From MFD04716-140 sp963703125 (GTDB lineage: Bacteria; Bacteroidota; Bacteroidia; Flavobacteriales; Flavobacteriaceae): a stretch of DNA of 64,000 nt. The notes under the pieces are model-generated. The model saw only the letters and a program-made list of their open reading frames with translations. It was not told the origin of the DNA and did no database searches. The stretch spans positions 62,001-126,000 of the forward strand of contig OY969790.1 of the NCBI GenBank assembly GCA_963703125.1, written 5' to 3'. A program made the position numbers and the translations under genes. This document shows, in pieces, positions 1 to 8,333 of this stretch (position 1 is its first letter; every line of letters begins with the position of its first letter).

Positions 1-374
1 TTCTCAATTTTAGTATAACAATCTGATGTGGATTTCCATGGTTTCAGAAATCTCAATTCGGAATCAATTCGTTCGCCATTCACGATTTTTTTTATCTCCT
101 GCTCTCCTTCTCCCACATCCTTATTGCCATTCCAATAACTAATTGCGCCCACTTCTCCATCGGTGCCGGTAAATTTCTTTTCCATATTGGGATCCTTTTT
201 GGCCCATGGCGACCATTCATCCATATTTCCTAAATATTTTAAATATTCAAAAACCTCATTTGAGGGTCTTGCAATCTCAATAGATCTTGAAACATCATAT
301 GTTTTTGGGGCAATCATTGCTAAAACTAAAATTACCGCTATAATTCCCACTAAAATATAGAGCACTGTAGCCAT
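1..374 (-). CDS. SRPBCC-family (polyketide cyclase/START-like) protein, 3' part missing
   Basis: The reverse strand is open from an ATG at 374 to the left edge, giving at least 124 residues. Residues 1-20 form one hydrophobic helix (LYILVGIIAVILVLAMIA), so the protein is probably membrane anchored. The next part (VSRSIEIARPSNEVFEYLKY, then MDEWSPWAKKDPNMEKKFTG) is the usual opening of SRPBCC ligand-binding folds, where the first beta strand and the 'W.pW...dP' segment are conserved. The C-terminal half is outside the window. The ligand is unknown. An ORF on the plus strand covering the same bases is a shadow. The family call is good; the function is not known. Confidence 0.75.
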   Translation of the reverse strand, partial: MATVLYILVGIIAVILVLAMIAPKTYDVSRSIEIARPSNEVFEYLKYLGNMDEWSPWAKKDPNMEKKFTGTDGEVGAISYWNGNKDVGEGEQEIKKIVNGERIDSELRFLKPWKSTSDCYTKIE

Positions 375-414
375 TTGTGAATCAATTGGTTGGTGTAACT
401 AATATAATAAAAAA

Positions 415-1071
415 TCATTTGAGTCCATAATATCTCGCCAAAACATCTTCACAACTTCGGATGGATTTTTTTGTCCAATCCAGTATTTTATCCAATTTTT
501 CTTCTTCTGTAAGTGGCCAATTCAAATTTCCTCTCCTTAATTTATTTGTTAATTCTTGCAAAATAATCGCAGCGGACACAGAGATATTCAGGCTCTCCGT
601 AAAACCATACATTGGTATCTTAAGAAAGTCGTCCGCATTTTTGTTGACATCATGACTCAACCCATCTCTTTCTGTTCCAAAAAATAATGCAATTTTATCA
701 TTGAATTCAAAATCATCCAACAAAGCAGCATGTTGGTGCGGTGTCGTTGCCACTATTCGGTAACCTTTCAGTTTTAAGCCATTTATACAATCCAGGCTGC
801 TTTTATACCTGTGCACATCTACCCATTGCTGGGAACCCATGGCAATTTTGTCATCCAAGCGTTTTCCATATCTGTTTTCGATTACATGGGCTTCCTGTAT
901 ACCAAAAACCTCGCAACTTCTTATAACCGCACTGGTGTTGTGCAATTGAAAAACATCCTCGATTGCAACGGTGATAAATTTCGTGCGCTCTTGCAGGACC
1001 CTAATAAAACCCTCTTTACGTTCTGGGGTTATAAACTCTTCCAAATATGCCAAAAGCTTCCTATCGATCAT
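415..1071 (-). CDS. trmH: tRNA (guanosine-2'-O-)-methyltransferase, TrmH/SpoU family
   Basis: 218 residues, the usual size for TrmH. SPOUT methyltransferases transfer a methyl group from S-adenosylmethionine to a ribose 2'-OH; TrmH acts on G18 of tRNA. The three family motifs are present: motif 1 around residues 45-58 (NTSAVIRSCEVFGI, with the catalytic-type Arg), motif 2 around 131-139 (FGTERDGLS) and motif 3 around 153-170 (PMYGFTESLNISVSAA), which forms the SAM-binding knot. A basic C-terminal tail follows. The gene is divergent from the sirtuin, with only 36 bases between the starts, so the two share a very short promoter region. Related SpoU enzymes can act on rRNA, so the exact RNA target is inferred. 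Confidence 0.9.
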   Translation of the reverse strand: MIDRKLLAYLEEFITPERKEGFIRVLQERTKFITVAIEDVFQLHNTSAVIRSCEVFGIQEAHVIENRYGKRLDDKIAMGSQQWVDVHRYKSSLDCINGLKLKGYRIVATTPHQHAALLDDFEFNDKIALFFGTERDGLSHDVNKNADDFLKIPMYGFTESLNISVSAAIILQELTNKLRRGNLNWPLTEEEKLDKILDWTKKSIRSCEDVLARYYGLK

Positions 1072-1107
1072 GGTCTCGAATATACTAAAAACCCATATTT
1101 TTATAAC

Positions 1108-1800
1108 ATGAAAAAAATTGTGGTTTTAACGGGTGCAGGTATAAGTGCGGAAAGTGGGCTCAAAACATTTAGGGATGCAGATGGACTTTGGGAAGGACAC
1201 AATGTTATGGACGTGGCCACCCCAGAGGGTTTTGCGCTAAACCCCAATTTAGTGCTGGAATTTTATAATCAAAGGCGGCATCAACTTTTAACGGTTAAAC
1301 CAAATAATGCCCACTTTGGATTAGTAACCCTGGAAAAATATTTTGATGTCCATATTATTACCCAAAATGTGGATGACTTGCACGAAAGGGCAGGTAGCAC
1401 CAAAGTAATGCATTTACATGGCGAGCTACTAAAAGTAAGAAGTACCAAGGACGAACAGGCCATTTTCGAATGGAGGGATGATCTTAAATTAGGTGATCTA
1501 TGCCCGCAGGGAAATCAGCTCAGACCGCATATAGTATGGTTTGGGGAGCAAGTGCCACTCATGGAAAATGCAGCGAAAATCACGGCATCGGCTGATATCT
1601 TGATAATCATTGGCACGTCCATGCAAGTTTATCCTGCGGCAAGCCTAATTGACTTCGTTCCATCCAATGTATCAATTTATTATATAGATCCCAAACCTAG
1701 CATATCACACCTTCATTATAAAAATCTATTTGTTATCGAAAACACAGCCGCTAATGGAGTACCTACTTTGGTTGCCGATTTAGTTGATACAGGACGTTAG
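1108..1800 (+). CDS. cobB: NAD-dependent protein deacylase, CobB/SIRT5-type sirtuin lacking zinc cysteines
   Basis: 230 residues from ATG 1108. The longer open frame back to 811 crosses trmH and was not used. Sirtuins remove acyl groups from lysine using NAD. Visible: GAGISAESG (residues 9-17) for NAD binding, TQNVDDLHERAG (85-96), the catalytic His in LHGE (residue 104), and IIGTSMQVYPAA near the C-terminus. Tyr53 and Arg56 (FYNQRR) match the residue pair that gives SIRT5 and CobB their desuccinylase/demalonylase activity. The small zinc module normally has four cysteines, but here the stretch 105-146 has only Cys132, so it probably folds without zinc. The 3' end overlaps the convergent haem-binding gene by 38 bases. 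Confidence 0.9.
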   Translation: MKKIVVLTGAGISAESGLKTFRDADGLWEGHNVMDVATPEGFALNPNLVLEFYNQRRHQLLTVKPNNAHFGLVTLEKYFDVHIITQNVDDLHERAGSTKVMHLHGELLKVRSTKDEQAIFEWRDDLKLGDLCPQGNQLRPHIVWFGEQVPLMENAAKITASADILIIIGTSMQVYPAASLIDFVPSNVSIYYIDPKPSISHLHYKNLFVIENTAANGVPTLVADLVDTGR

Positions 1801-2236
1801 TTCTTTTTGCCCATTCGATAACCCCATTTCTCTGTTCATGACCAAGTCTTGCCTCTTGGTGAATCCACTTGTATTCCATTAACGGCATTTTTTCTTCTTC
1901 GACCATTTTTATGATTTCCTGAAGTTTTTCGCTTTTTTCGTCTTTGGAATATTCATCCCATTCGGAAAAATTAAGGTGTTCCTTCCCTTTTTTTACACGA
2001 TTTGACATCCAGTAGGAAATAGGAGCTACATTATTGTACCATGGATAATCCGTATGATCACTATGGCAGTTATAGCAAGTTTGCAGAAAGATATTTTTAA
2101 CTTCTTGATCCGGATTGGTTTCCGTCAGAAATACATTTGAATGGTTTCCATGTGATACATTTTTTTCTGGACGATAAAATTGCATGATCACAAATACTGC
2201 CAACAGCAGGGGAACCATTTTTTTGGCTATTTTCAT
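1763..2236 (-). CDS. Haem-binding domain protein (single CxxCH), exported
   Basis: 157 residues. The N-terminal hydrophobic segment (residues 7-20) is a signal anchor or signal peptide. A c-type haem attachment motif CYNCH lies at residues 54-58, followed by SDHTDYPWYNNVAPISYW, typical of the Haem_bd family (PF14376). That family is common in Bacteroidota and usually sits next to cytochrome c peroxidases or sugar dehydrogenases. It would act in the periplasm, probably in electron transfer; no partner is adjacent here. Its tail overlaps the convergent sirtuin gene by 38 bases. The family assignment rests on the CxxCH and the surrounding Trp/Tyr pattern. Confidence 0.8.
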   Translation of the reverse strand: MKIAKKMVPLLLAVFVIMQFYRPEKNVSHGNHSNVFLTETNPDQEVKNIFLQTCYNCHSDHTDYPWYNNVAPISYWMSNRVKKGKEHLNFSEWDEYSKDEKSEKLQEIIKMVEEEKMPLMEYKWIHQEARLGHEQRNGVIEWAKRTNVLYQLNRQPK

Positions 2237-2272
2237 TTCATAAAACTTGAGGCACGACTAAAGTACAATTTT

Positions 2273-2845
2273 GTGGACAAAACAGAAATTTACCAGCTCC
2301 TTAATTATGTGAACCATTCACGAGAGAAAAGAATGGAAATGGCGCAATGGGTATCAAATGATCCCAGTTCAATTGGTGAACTATTCAAAATAGCTCTTGA
2401 AAATGAAGACCCCATCTCAAGTAGGGCCTGTTGGGTATTGGAATTCACGGCCAAAGAAAACATTTCTATTATTTTCTCGTACCTTGACACCATTACCTCC
2501 CACCTAAGTGACATAAATTTGGATTCCTCTGTACGGCCCATGGCCAAAATTTGCGAATATCTCACAACGTTTTATTTTTCAAAAATAAAAAACAATGTAC
2601 AAGATACCCTGACTGAAATCCATTTGGAACGAATTACCACTGCTTGTTTTGATTGGTTAATAGGTGACCATAAGGTAGCTGCCAAGGCCTATTCAATGAG
2701 TTCGTTATATTTACTAGGTCTTAAATTTCACTGGATACATCCAGAGCTAAAAATGATTCTTGAACAAAATTATGCCCACGGAAGTGCCGCTTACAAGGCG
2801 CGCGCCAGAATGGTACTGTCGAAAATAAAAAAATTGAATGAATAG
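2273..2845 (+). CDS. Conserved helical protein encoded just upstream of purB
   Basis: 190 residues when started at GTG 2273. The open frame extends upstream to 2180, but homologues as I recall them begin just before the segment TEIYQLLNYVNHSREKR, which supports the GTG; the next ATG (2333) would cut this segment. No enzyme motif is visible. The protein is all-helical, with runs such as VRPMAKICEYL and KVAAKAYSMSSLYLL and the tail AYKARARMVLSKIKK, resembling HEAT-like helical proteins. In flavobacteria a gene like this often precedes purB and is sometimes labelled adenylosuccinate lyase, which its sequence does not support. Function unknown. Confidence 0.7.
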   Translation: MDKTEIYQLLNYVNHSREKRMEMAQWVSNDPSSIGELFKIALENEDPISSRACWVLEFTAKENISIIFSYLDTITSHLSDINLDSSVRPMAKICEYLTTFYFSKIKNNVQDTLTEIHLERITTACFDWLIGDHKVAAKAYSMSSLYLLGLKFHWIHPELKMILEQNYAHGSAAYKARARMVLSKIKKLNE

Positions 2846-2924
2846 CTCTTTTTCAAACAAAAAAGAGGAATCATACTATCGGAAATTGAAACTTTCAAAA
2901 CTTTCAAGCTTCCCTTTGAATAAG

Positions 2925-2932
2925 TATCTTTG
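2925..2932 (+). promoter_or_regulatory. Bacteroidota -7 promoter element of purB
   Basis: TATCTTTG matches the TAnnTTTG consensus exactly and lies 29 bases before the purB start. The -33 region has no clear TTG. Transcription would start near 2938. Confidence 0.55.
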
Positions 2933-2961
2933 CGACTTCTATTTAAAATATTCAAAAGCCG

Positions 2962-4302
2962 ATGTCACTAAACCCTTTAAATGCTATTTCCCCTATTGAT
3001 GGGCGCTACCGGAACAAGACCGTACCCTTGGCCCCATTTTTTTCTGAAGAAGCACTGATTAAATATCGGGTAAGGATAGAAATTGAATATTTTATTGCCC
3101 TTTGTAAAATACCATTGCCGCAGTTGGCAAGTTTTGATAAGACCATGTTTCCCAATCTACGCAAGCTGTATACCGATTTTGGGCAAGGGGATGCCGAAAG
3201 AGTCAAGGATATCGAAAAAACGACCAATCATGACGTAAAGGCCGTCGAATATTTTATTAAGGGAGCTTTCGATATCTTGGAAATATCCGAATATAAGGAG
3301 TTTATCCACTTTGGGCTTACCTCACAGGATATTAACAACACGGCAATTCCGCTTTCCATAAAGGAAGCAATGAATGATATCTACGTTCCTCAATATCAAG
3401 AGTTGCTAGAAAAATTAAGGGGTTTGGCAACGGAATGGGCGGAAATACCAATGCTGGCCCGTACCCATGGCCAACCGGCTTCTCCCACCCGTTTGGGAAA
3501 AGAAGTTGATGTTTTTGTACAACGATTGAATGAACAGTTCAATTTATTGAATGATATTCCCAGTGCAGCCAAATTTGGAGGAGCCACAGGTAACTATAAT
3601 GCGCATAAAGTTGCCTACCCTGAAATTGATTGGAAAGAATTTGGAAGGAATTTTGTACAAAGCTTAGGACTCTATCACTCCTTCCCCACTACCCAAATTG
3701 AGCATTATGACCATATGGCCGCCCTATTCGATAATTTAAAGAGGATAAATACAATTGTCATCGATTTCAACAGGGATTTTTGGACGTATGTTTCTATGGA
3801 TTATTTTAAGCAGCTTATTAAAAAAGGCGAAGTTGGATCCTCGGCCATGCCACACAAGGTAAACCCAATAGATTTTGAGAATTCCGAAGGAAATTTGGGA
3901 ATTGCGAATGCCTTGTTCGAGCATTTATCGGCAAAATTGCCCATCTCGAGATTGCAAAGGGATTTAACGGATAGTACAGTACTGCGAAATGTAGGAGTGC
4001 CATTTGCACATACCATTTTGGCTTTTCAATCTACATTAAAAGGTCTGAACAAATTGCTTTTGAACAAGGAGAAATTTGAGCAGGATTTAGAGAATAATTG
4101 GGCCGTAGTGGCAGAAGCAATTCAGACTATTTTAAGGCGGGAAGGTTATCCCAATCCGTACGAAGCTTTAAAAGGTCTTACGCGTACCAATGAGAAAATC
4201 GACCAACAGTCCATCTCCAACTTCATCGACACCCTTGAGGTTTCAAACACAATTAAGATTGAATTGAAGGCTATTTCGCCCAGTAATTATACTGGAATTT
4301 GA
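2962..4302 (+). CDS. purB: Adenylosuccinate lyase
   Basis: 446 residues, close to the E. coli PurB length. The enzyme splits adenylosuccinate to AMP and fumarate and performs the analogous SAICAR step in purine synthesis. The fumarase/aspartase superfamily signature SSAMPHKVNPIDFEN lies around residues 293-307 and includes the mobile-loop catalytic Ser. LNAISPIDGRY at the N-terminus and LARTHGQPASPTRLGKE around 165-181 (catalytic His region) are PurB hallmarks. The gene has its own -7 promoter element and is followed by a strong stem-loop terminator. Confidence 0.97.
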   Translation: MSLNPLNAISPIDGRYRNKTVPLAPFFSEEALIKYRVRIEIEYFIALCKIPLPQLASFDKTMFPNLRKLYTDFGQGDAERVKDIEKTTNHDVKAVEYFIKGAFDILEISEYKEFIHFGLTSQDINNTAIPLSIKEAMNDIYVPQYQELLEKLRGLATEWAEIPMLARTHGQPASPTRLGKEVDVFVQRLNEQFNLLNDIPSAAKFGGATGNYNAHKVAYPEIDWKEFGRNFVQSLGLYHSFPTTQIEHYDHMAALFDNLKRINTIVIDFNRDFWTYVSMDYFKQLIKKGEVGSSAMPHKVNPIDFENSEGNLGIANALFEHLSAKLPISRLQRDLTDSTVLRNVGVPFAHTILAFQSTLKGLNKLLLNKEKFEQDLENNWAVVAEAIQTILRREGYPNPYEALKGLTRTNEKIDQQSISNFIDTLEVSNTIKIELKAISPSNYTGI

Positions 4303-4309
4303 TCCTAAC

Positions 4310-4345
4310 AAAAGAAAAAGGCCACACAGGCTGCCTTTTTCTTTT
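4310..4345. terminator. Bidirectional intrinsic terminator between purB and the MscS gene
   Basis: A 13-base arm (AAAAGAAAAAGGC) and its perfect complement (GCCTTTTTCTTTT) are separated by 10 bases. A- and T-rich outer arms give a U-tract on both strands, so it can end purB and the convergent channel gene. Confidence 0.85.
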
Positions 4346-4366
4346 AAACTCAAATTTAGACTTAAA

Positions 4367-5182
4367 TTACCCCTTTTTTTGAATTTCTACTGAATGCGGA
4401 TATGGAATTTCTATTCCTGCTTTATCAAGTGCCAATTTACTGCCCTCCACAGTGGCAAAATAAACATCCCAATAATCTTCCGGTTTACAAAAGGGTCTGA
4501 CCGCAAAATTCACGGAGCTATCCGCCAACTCTGATACATTCACAGAGGGTGCCGGGTCTTGAAGTACTTTAGGGTTCGATGTCAGCACTCCTAAAAGAAC
4601 CTCTTTTGCTTTTTTAATGTCTTCATTATAACCAATTCCAACAGTGGTATCAACCCTCATTTTACCTTCTGTAGTGTAGTTGATAATGTTTCCATTTCCC
4701 ATAGCACCATTGGGAACAATGGCCAACTTGTTTTGAGGCGTTATCAATTTTGTGGTGAAAATTTCAATTTCTTTGACGGTTCCCAAAACTCCCTGGGCCT
4801 CAATCAAATCCCCAATTTTATAGGGTTTGAATATGATGATGAGCACTCCGCCAGCAAAATTGGACAAAGAACCTTGAAGTGCCAGTCCAATAGCCAAACC
4901 AGCAGCTGCAATAAGAGCGGCAAAACTTGTTGTCTCAACGCCCAATGTTGAAATAACAGTGATTATCAAGAAAATTGTAAGTGCCCATTTTACAAGACTC
5001 AGCAAGAACCTTTGCAAAGATTTATCATATTCTTGTTTGGTCATCCCGACTTGAACTATCTTGATCAATTTTTTGATTACCCATGAGCCGATTATATAAA
5101 TGAGTATAGCCCCTATAACCTTGGGACCATATTCAACGATAAAATCAATTCCTTTGTTCATCCACACTTCTGCTTGTTCCAT
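4367..5182 (-). CDS. Small-conductance mechanosensitive channel, MscS family
   Basis: 271 residues, the short MscS type. Three N-terminal membrane helices are visible (about residues 18-36, 60-80 and 85-110). The third is the pore-lining helix, rich in Gly and Ala (AGLAIGLALQGSLSNFAGG), followed by the beta domain segment FKPYKIGDLIEAQGVLGTV that is diagnostic for MscS. These channels open under membrane tension and release solutes during osmotic downshock. The gene stands alone between two terminators. Assignment is firm at family level; E. coli-like gating is inferred. Confidence 0.92.
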   Translation of the reverse strand: MEQAEVWMNKGIDFIVEYGPKVIGAILIYIIGSWVIKKLIKIVQVGMTKQEYDKSLQRFLLSLVKWALTIFLIITVISTLGVETTSFAALIAAAGLAIGLALQGSLSNFAGGVLIIIFKPYKIGDLIEAQGVLGTVKEIEIFTTKLITPQNKLAIVPNGAMGNGNIINYTTEGKMRVDTTVGIGYNEDIKKAKEVLLGVLTSNPKVLQDPAPSVNVSELADSSVNFAVRPFCKPEDYWDVYFATVEGSKLALDKAGIEIPYPHSVEIQKKG

Positions 5183-5291
5183 GAATTTGCTTTTTTTTGA
5201 TTAGTATTTATAGTTGGACTAATATAAAGATTCAGAATGAAAATATTAAATCCGAAATAGGAACTGATCAATCAGTTATCATTCACAAAAG

Positions 5292-5325
5292 AAAAAACCT
5301 GTTAGGAAATATCCCCAACAGGTTT
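5292..5325 (-). terminator. Intrinsic terminator of the sigma/DUF4252 operon
   Basis: On the minus strand an AACCTGTT stem and its perfect complement flank a 13-base loop and are followed by a run of six T. It lies 24 bases beyond the last DUF4252 stop. Confidence 0.85.
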
Positions 5326-5348
5326 AATAAGCTTATTGATTAATTGGA

Positions 5349-5888
5349 TTATCCCTTAAACAGATCTCCCAATTTTTCCAGTCCACCACCATCATAATCC
5401 GATTTTTGAATTGCCTGAAGTAACTGCACCAAATGTGCGGGGTTCATATTTTCTCCCAATACGCGTATCAAAGCAAAGCCCTTGTCATCACTATCGCCAT
5501 AAATAATGACTTCATCTATAGCGTCCTCGGTTCCTAAATATTTTACCGTCGCCTTACCATATGTCGTGTTCATCTTCATTAGTTCGGTGAACTTTTTATC
5601 GGCTAATATAGATTTTACATTGGCCTTTTCAGTTTTGTAGGCTCCGGCATTCTCAGTTGTCTTCTTAAAAGCCAATACATTTAACTTTTTCAGGGATTGT
5701 AAGGCTTCTCTCTGTTTTGAAGTTAAGTCCGCTTTTTCAAGATTCAATATACTCGTTGGCACATCAAAAGATAAAAAATTAGGATTTTCGGAGTTGTCAA
5801 CATAGTACTCTTGCAAACTCTGTGTTGAGGAACATGCCGTTAAGGCCAATATTGTTATTAAGTATGCAAGTTTTGGTAATTGTTTCAT
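5349..5888 (-). CDS. DUF4252 lipoprotein
   Basis: 179 residues from ATG 5888. The open frame reaches 5936, but the lipoprotein signal MKQLPKLAYLITILALTACSS fixes the start; the lipobox LTAC gives a lipidated Cys. The body resembles the two DUF4252 genes upstream, with the same order of elements (predicted strands around KSILADKKFTELMKMNTTYG, then EVIIYGDSDDKGFALIRVLG and a C-terminal LVQLLQAIQ helix). DUF4252 proteins are found in Bacteroidota and have no known function. It is last in a five-gene operon under a sigma factor and is the only one of the three with a lipobox. Confidence 0.8.
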   Translation of the reverse strand: MKQLPKLAYLITILALTACSSTQSLQEYYVDNSENPNFLSFDVPTSILNLEKADLTSKQREALQSLKKLNVLAFKKTTENAGAYKTEKANVKSILADKKFTELMKMNTTYGKATVKYLGTEDAIDEVIIYGDSDDKGFALIRVLGENMNPAHLVQLLQAIQKSDYDGGGLEKLGDLFKG

Positions 5889-5947
5889 TGTGATTTTTTT
5901 AAATTCTTGAGATTCCTTCCTCCAGAAATGAGCCAACGATTAAATTG

Positions 5948-6496
5948 TTAATTTCGGTCCCCCGCTTCATTCAGCTCCTTTGGTAGGTTCATTTTCTTTG
6001 TCAAAGAGCTGATTTTGTTCAAATCTATATCACCGGTAAGCGAAACAAGCACACTTTCAAATTTTCTGCCGTTTATTCCAAACTCTTTATTATTGATTCC
6101 CGAAACGAACATTAGAAGTTCAGTAACATGGTCTTCATCCCTTCCATTTTTGATATAAAATTTGACATTTGCATCCTTGTCCTTTACTCTCATTAATTCT
6201 TCCATGGATGAGGATTTGAGATATTTTGTAACAGTGGCACCCATATCTTCGGATATATCTTTGTCTTCAGTTATAAAAACCTTTATGCCATCAAGACCTT
6301 GTGAAATTTCACGAAAATCTCGTGCATCTTCATCATCCTCGTCCAAGGCGGCCAAATTTCCCGCTAGACGGATTAAACTTCTGTTTACCGTTACAGATCC
6401 AACATGATCCATATCCTCATACTTATCGAATATGGATTGTGAAAAACCGAACAAGGGTAAAAGTGCAAATACGAATACTAAATTAATTTTTTTCAT
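5948..6496 (-). CDS. DUF4252 exported protein (second copy)
   Basis: 182 residues from ATG 6496, chosen because the signal peptide (MKKINLVFVFALLPLFGFSQ) starts there and not at 6562. The mature part begins SIFDKYEDMDHVGSVTVNRS, matching the next gene upstream nearly residue for residue; shared blocks include GIKVFITEDK, LMRVKDKDANVKFYIK, HVTELLMFV and the C-terminus SLTKKMNLPKELNEAG. It is therefore a recent paralogue of the neighbour at 6590-7144. It is a secreted periplasmic protein of unknown function, presumably co-expressed with the sigma factor. Confidence 0.82.
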   Translation of the reverse strand: MKKINLVFVFALLPLFGFSQSIFDKYEDMDHVGSVTVNRSLIRLAGNLAALDEDDEDARDFREISQGLDGIKVFITEDKDISEDMGATVTKYLKSSSMEELMRVKDKDANVKFYIKNGRDEDHVTELLMFVSGINNKEFGINGRKFESVLVSLTGDIDLNKISSLTKKMNLPKELNEAGDRN

Positions 6497-6589
6497 GATT
6501 GATGATTTAATGATTGATGAATATTTATAGTTCAAAAACGGCCATTGATTTACGATTCCCATATTTCAATGGCCGCCAGTTCCATTTAG

Positions 6590-7144
6590 CTATTTATTTT
6601 TTTTACCTGCTTCGTTCAGCTCTTCAGGAAGGTTCATTTTCTTTGTCAATGACCCTATTTTATTCAAGTCAATGTTTCCAGTCAATGACAGTAATACTGT
6701 TTCGAATTTTCTTCCGTTCACATCTACATTTACACCAGAACTACCCATTCCTGTTACGAACATCAACAGCTCACTTACATGATCTGAATCTTTTCCTTCC
6801 CGTATGTAAAATTTCACATTTGTATCTTTATCTTTTACACGCATAAGTTCTTCCAATTTGGCGGTCTTCAGGTATTTATCAACATTGGCCTTCATATCGG
6901 CAGAAATAACCTTATCCTCGGTAATAAATACCTTAAGATTATTCAAACTCTGGGCGATATCCATGAAATCCTTAGCCTCTGGGTCATCTACCTCTACATC
7001 TATTTTGCTCAACAAATTGAACATACTCTTATTTACCACCACGGCGCTCACATTATCCAAATCCTCATACTTGTCAAACAAGGATTGGGAAAAACCGGCT
7101 AAGGGTAAAATCGCGATTACTAAAATGGTTATTAACTTTTTCAT
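6590..7144 (-). CDS. DUF4252 exported protein (first copy)
   Basis: 184 residues from ATG 7144; the signal peptide is MKKLITILVIAILPLAGFSQ. The mature start SLFDKYEDLDNVSAVVVNKS and the C-terminus SLTKKMNLPEELNEAGKK are shared with the next gene, so the pair arose by tandem duplication. It follows the membrane anti-sigma candidate by 10 bases and belongs to the same transcript. There is no catalytic motif; it is rich in charged residues and predicted beta strands. The organisation (ECF-type sigma, membrane protein, DUF4252 set) suggests envelope-stress or surface-sensing outputs, which is inference only. Confidence 0.82.
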   Translation of the reverse strand: MKKLITILVIAILPLAGFSQSLFDKYEDLDNVSAVVVNKSMFNLLSKIDVEVDDPEAKDFMDIAQSLNNLKVFITEDKVISADMKANVDKYLKTAKLEELMRVKDKDTNVKFYIREGKDSDHVSELLMFVTGMGSSGVNVDVNGRKFETVLLSLTGNIDLNKIGSLTKKMNLPEELNEAGKKNK

Positions 7145-7154
7145 CTTTTTTGTT

Positions 7155-7601
7155 TTAATTGTTATTGTAAATTTTTTGTTTGGTCTCCTCAAACTCCTTC
7201 AAATAGGCTACTTTCTCAGTGCCTCTGCTAAAATTTTCTGCCAGAAGATCTAACGCTTTTTTGGTTTGCTCATAAGCATACATTGCTTCTTTTTGTTCCA
7301 GTTCCTTTTGAAGTTGGTACCGATTACCAAAATATATGCCAAATACCAATACTACGGCCGCGGCAATAGAGAGCCATTGATAGTATTTCTTTCCTGTGTT
7401 TTTTACCTTCGGAAGTGCAACCTGTTTTGTAAACCGTTCTTCCTTGGTATTGGAAAAATACTGAAACACGGGTCTGTACTGTTCAAGATGTGATGCCACA
7501 CTACCCTGAGAGAAATACATCCTTAAAGTTTCTTCCTCGGCGACCGTAGTCTCCGCGTCAAAGTACTTTTCCAAAAGTTTTTCTATTTTATCCGATTCCA
7601 T
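7155..7601 (-). CDS. Single-span membrane protein, putative anti-sigma factor
   Basis: 148 residues. A cytoplasmic N-terminal part of about 70 residues (MESDKIEKLLEKYFDAETTVAEEE) resembles the short zinc-less anti-sigma N-termini seen in Bacteroidota, where 'LLEKYFDAETT..EEE..L' is common. One membrane helix follows (about 74-92), then a charged periplasmic helix rich in Glu and Lys. The start overlaps the stop of the sigma gene by 14 bases, which points to translational coupling, the normal arrangement for sigma/anti-sigma pairs. No direct motif proves sigma binding, so this is a contextual call. Confidence 0.65.
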   Translation of the reverse strand: MESDKIEKLLEKYFDAETTVAEEETLRMYFSQGSVASHLEQYRPVFQYFSNTKEERFTKQVALPKVKNTGKKYYQWLSIAAAVVLVFGIYFGNRYQLQKELEQKEAMYAYEQTKKALDLLAENFSRGTEKVAYLKEFEETKQKIYNNN

Positions 7602-8151
7602 AACTATGTTTTTGCATTAATTTTTCCCGTACTGTTTTTCGTGCTCGGGACAATGCCACACGTATTGCTGTTGGTTGCATATCTAAAAGTGCGCCAATCT
7701 CATCAAAATCATATTCCTCAACATCTCTTAATTGCAACACCATTTTTTGCTGTTCAGGTAGTTCTTCAATAATTCTTTCAACCCAATTTATGCTGTCCTT
7801 TGCCTCAACTTGACTCTGTAATGAGCGTTCATCACTATAATTACTATGTACCAAAGTCAGATTTCCTGCTTGTTTTGATTTCAATCGATCTAAACAAAAA
7901 TTCTTTGTCATGGTCATTGCAAACGCCTCCACATTGTTATAGCTTTCGATCAACTTATTTTTTGACCACAATTTCAATAGTATCTCTTGTGTTGCATCTT
8001 CAGCCTCTTCCGTAGAAACCAGCAATCTTTTTGCCAGCCTAAACAGCTTATCCTTAAAGGGCATTACCACATTCAAAAATTCCGACTGTTGCATTGTTGG
8101 TTCAGTTGTTTCTAAATCTTCTAGGTTGTCTACATAATCAAGACGAACCAT
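7588..8151 (-). CDS. RNA polymerase sigma factor, ECF (sigma-70 group 4) type
   Basis: 187 residues. Sigma region 2 is visible around residues 30-100 (KLFRLAKRLLVSTEEAEDATQEILLKLW, then an AFAMTMTKNFCLDRLK core), and region 4 around 130-180 (LPEQQKMVLQLRDVEEYDF, then LLDMQPTAIRVALSRARK, the helix-turn-helix). It would direct polymerase to its own operon and unknown targets. An alternative start is the internal ATG at 8094 (MQQSEFLNVVMPFKDK), which fits family length equally well. It is first in an operon with the membrane protein and three DUF4252 genes. Confidence 0.9.
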   Translation of the reverse strand: MVRLDYVDNLEDLETTEPTMQQSEFLNVVMPFKDKLFRLAKRLLVSTEEAEDATQEILLKLWSKNKLIESYNNVEAFAMTMTKNFCLDRLKSKQAGNLTLVHSNYSDERSLQSQVEAKDSINWVERIIEELPEQQKMVLQLRDVEEYDFDEIGALLDMQPTAIRVALSRARKTVREKLMQKHSYGIG

Positions 8152-8231
8152 ACTGAATTTTGTTACAAAATATTTTTTTATCCTTTTAATGTAAGTAATT
8201 TAGACAACCAAAATCCTACGAACTACGTAAA

Positions 8232-8239
8232 TACCTTTG
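8232..8239 (+). promoter_or_regulatory. Bacteroidota -7 promoter element of the S41 peptidase pair
   Basis: TACCTTTG matches TAnnTTTG. It lies 95 bases before the first peptidase gene in the 182-base region shared with the divergent sigma operon. No clear -33 element was seen. Confidence 0.5.
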
Positions 8240-8333
8240 ATATATGGTTTTAAGGCCCCGATCTTTCTAGTCAATTTTGGGAATGATAATTGAGCCCTGA
8301 TAAATTTAACAGATAGCAATTCAAAAAATAATT

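Noticed and set aside
163..360. Plus-strand 65-codon ORF at the left edge
   Set aside because: It is antisense to the SRPBCC gene, which has a convincing membrane helix and family motifs.
811..1107. N-terminal extension of the sirtuin frame
   Set aside because: It crosses trmH and has no sirtuin sequence; the ATG at 1108 fits the family start.
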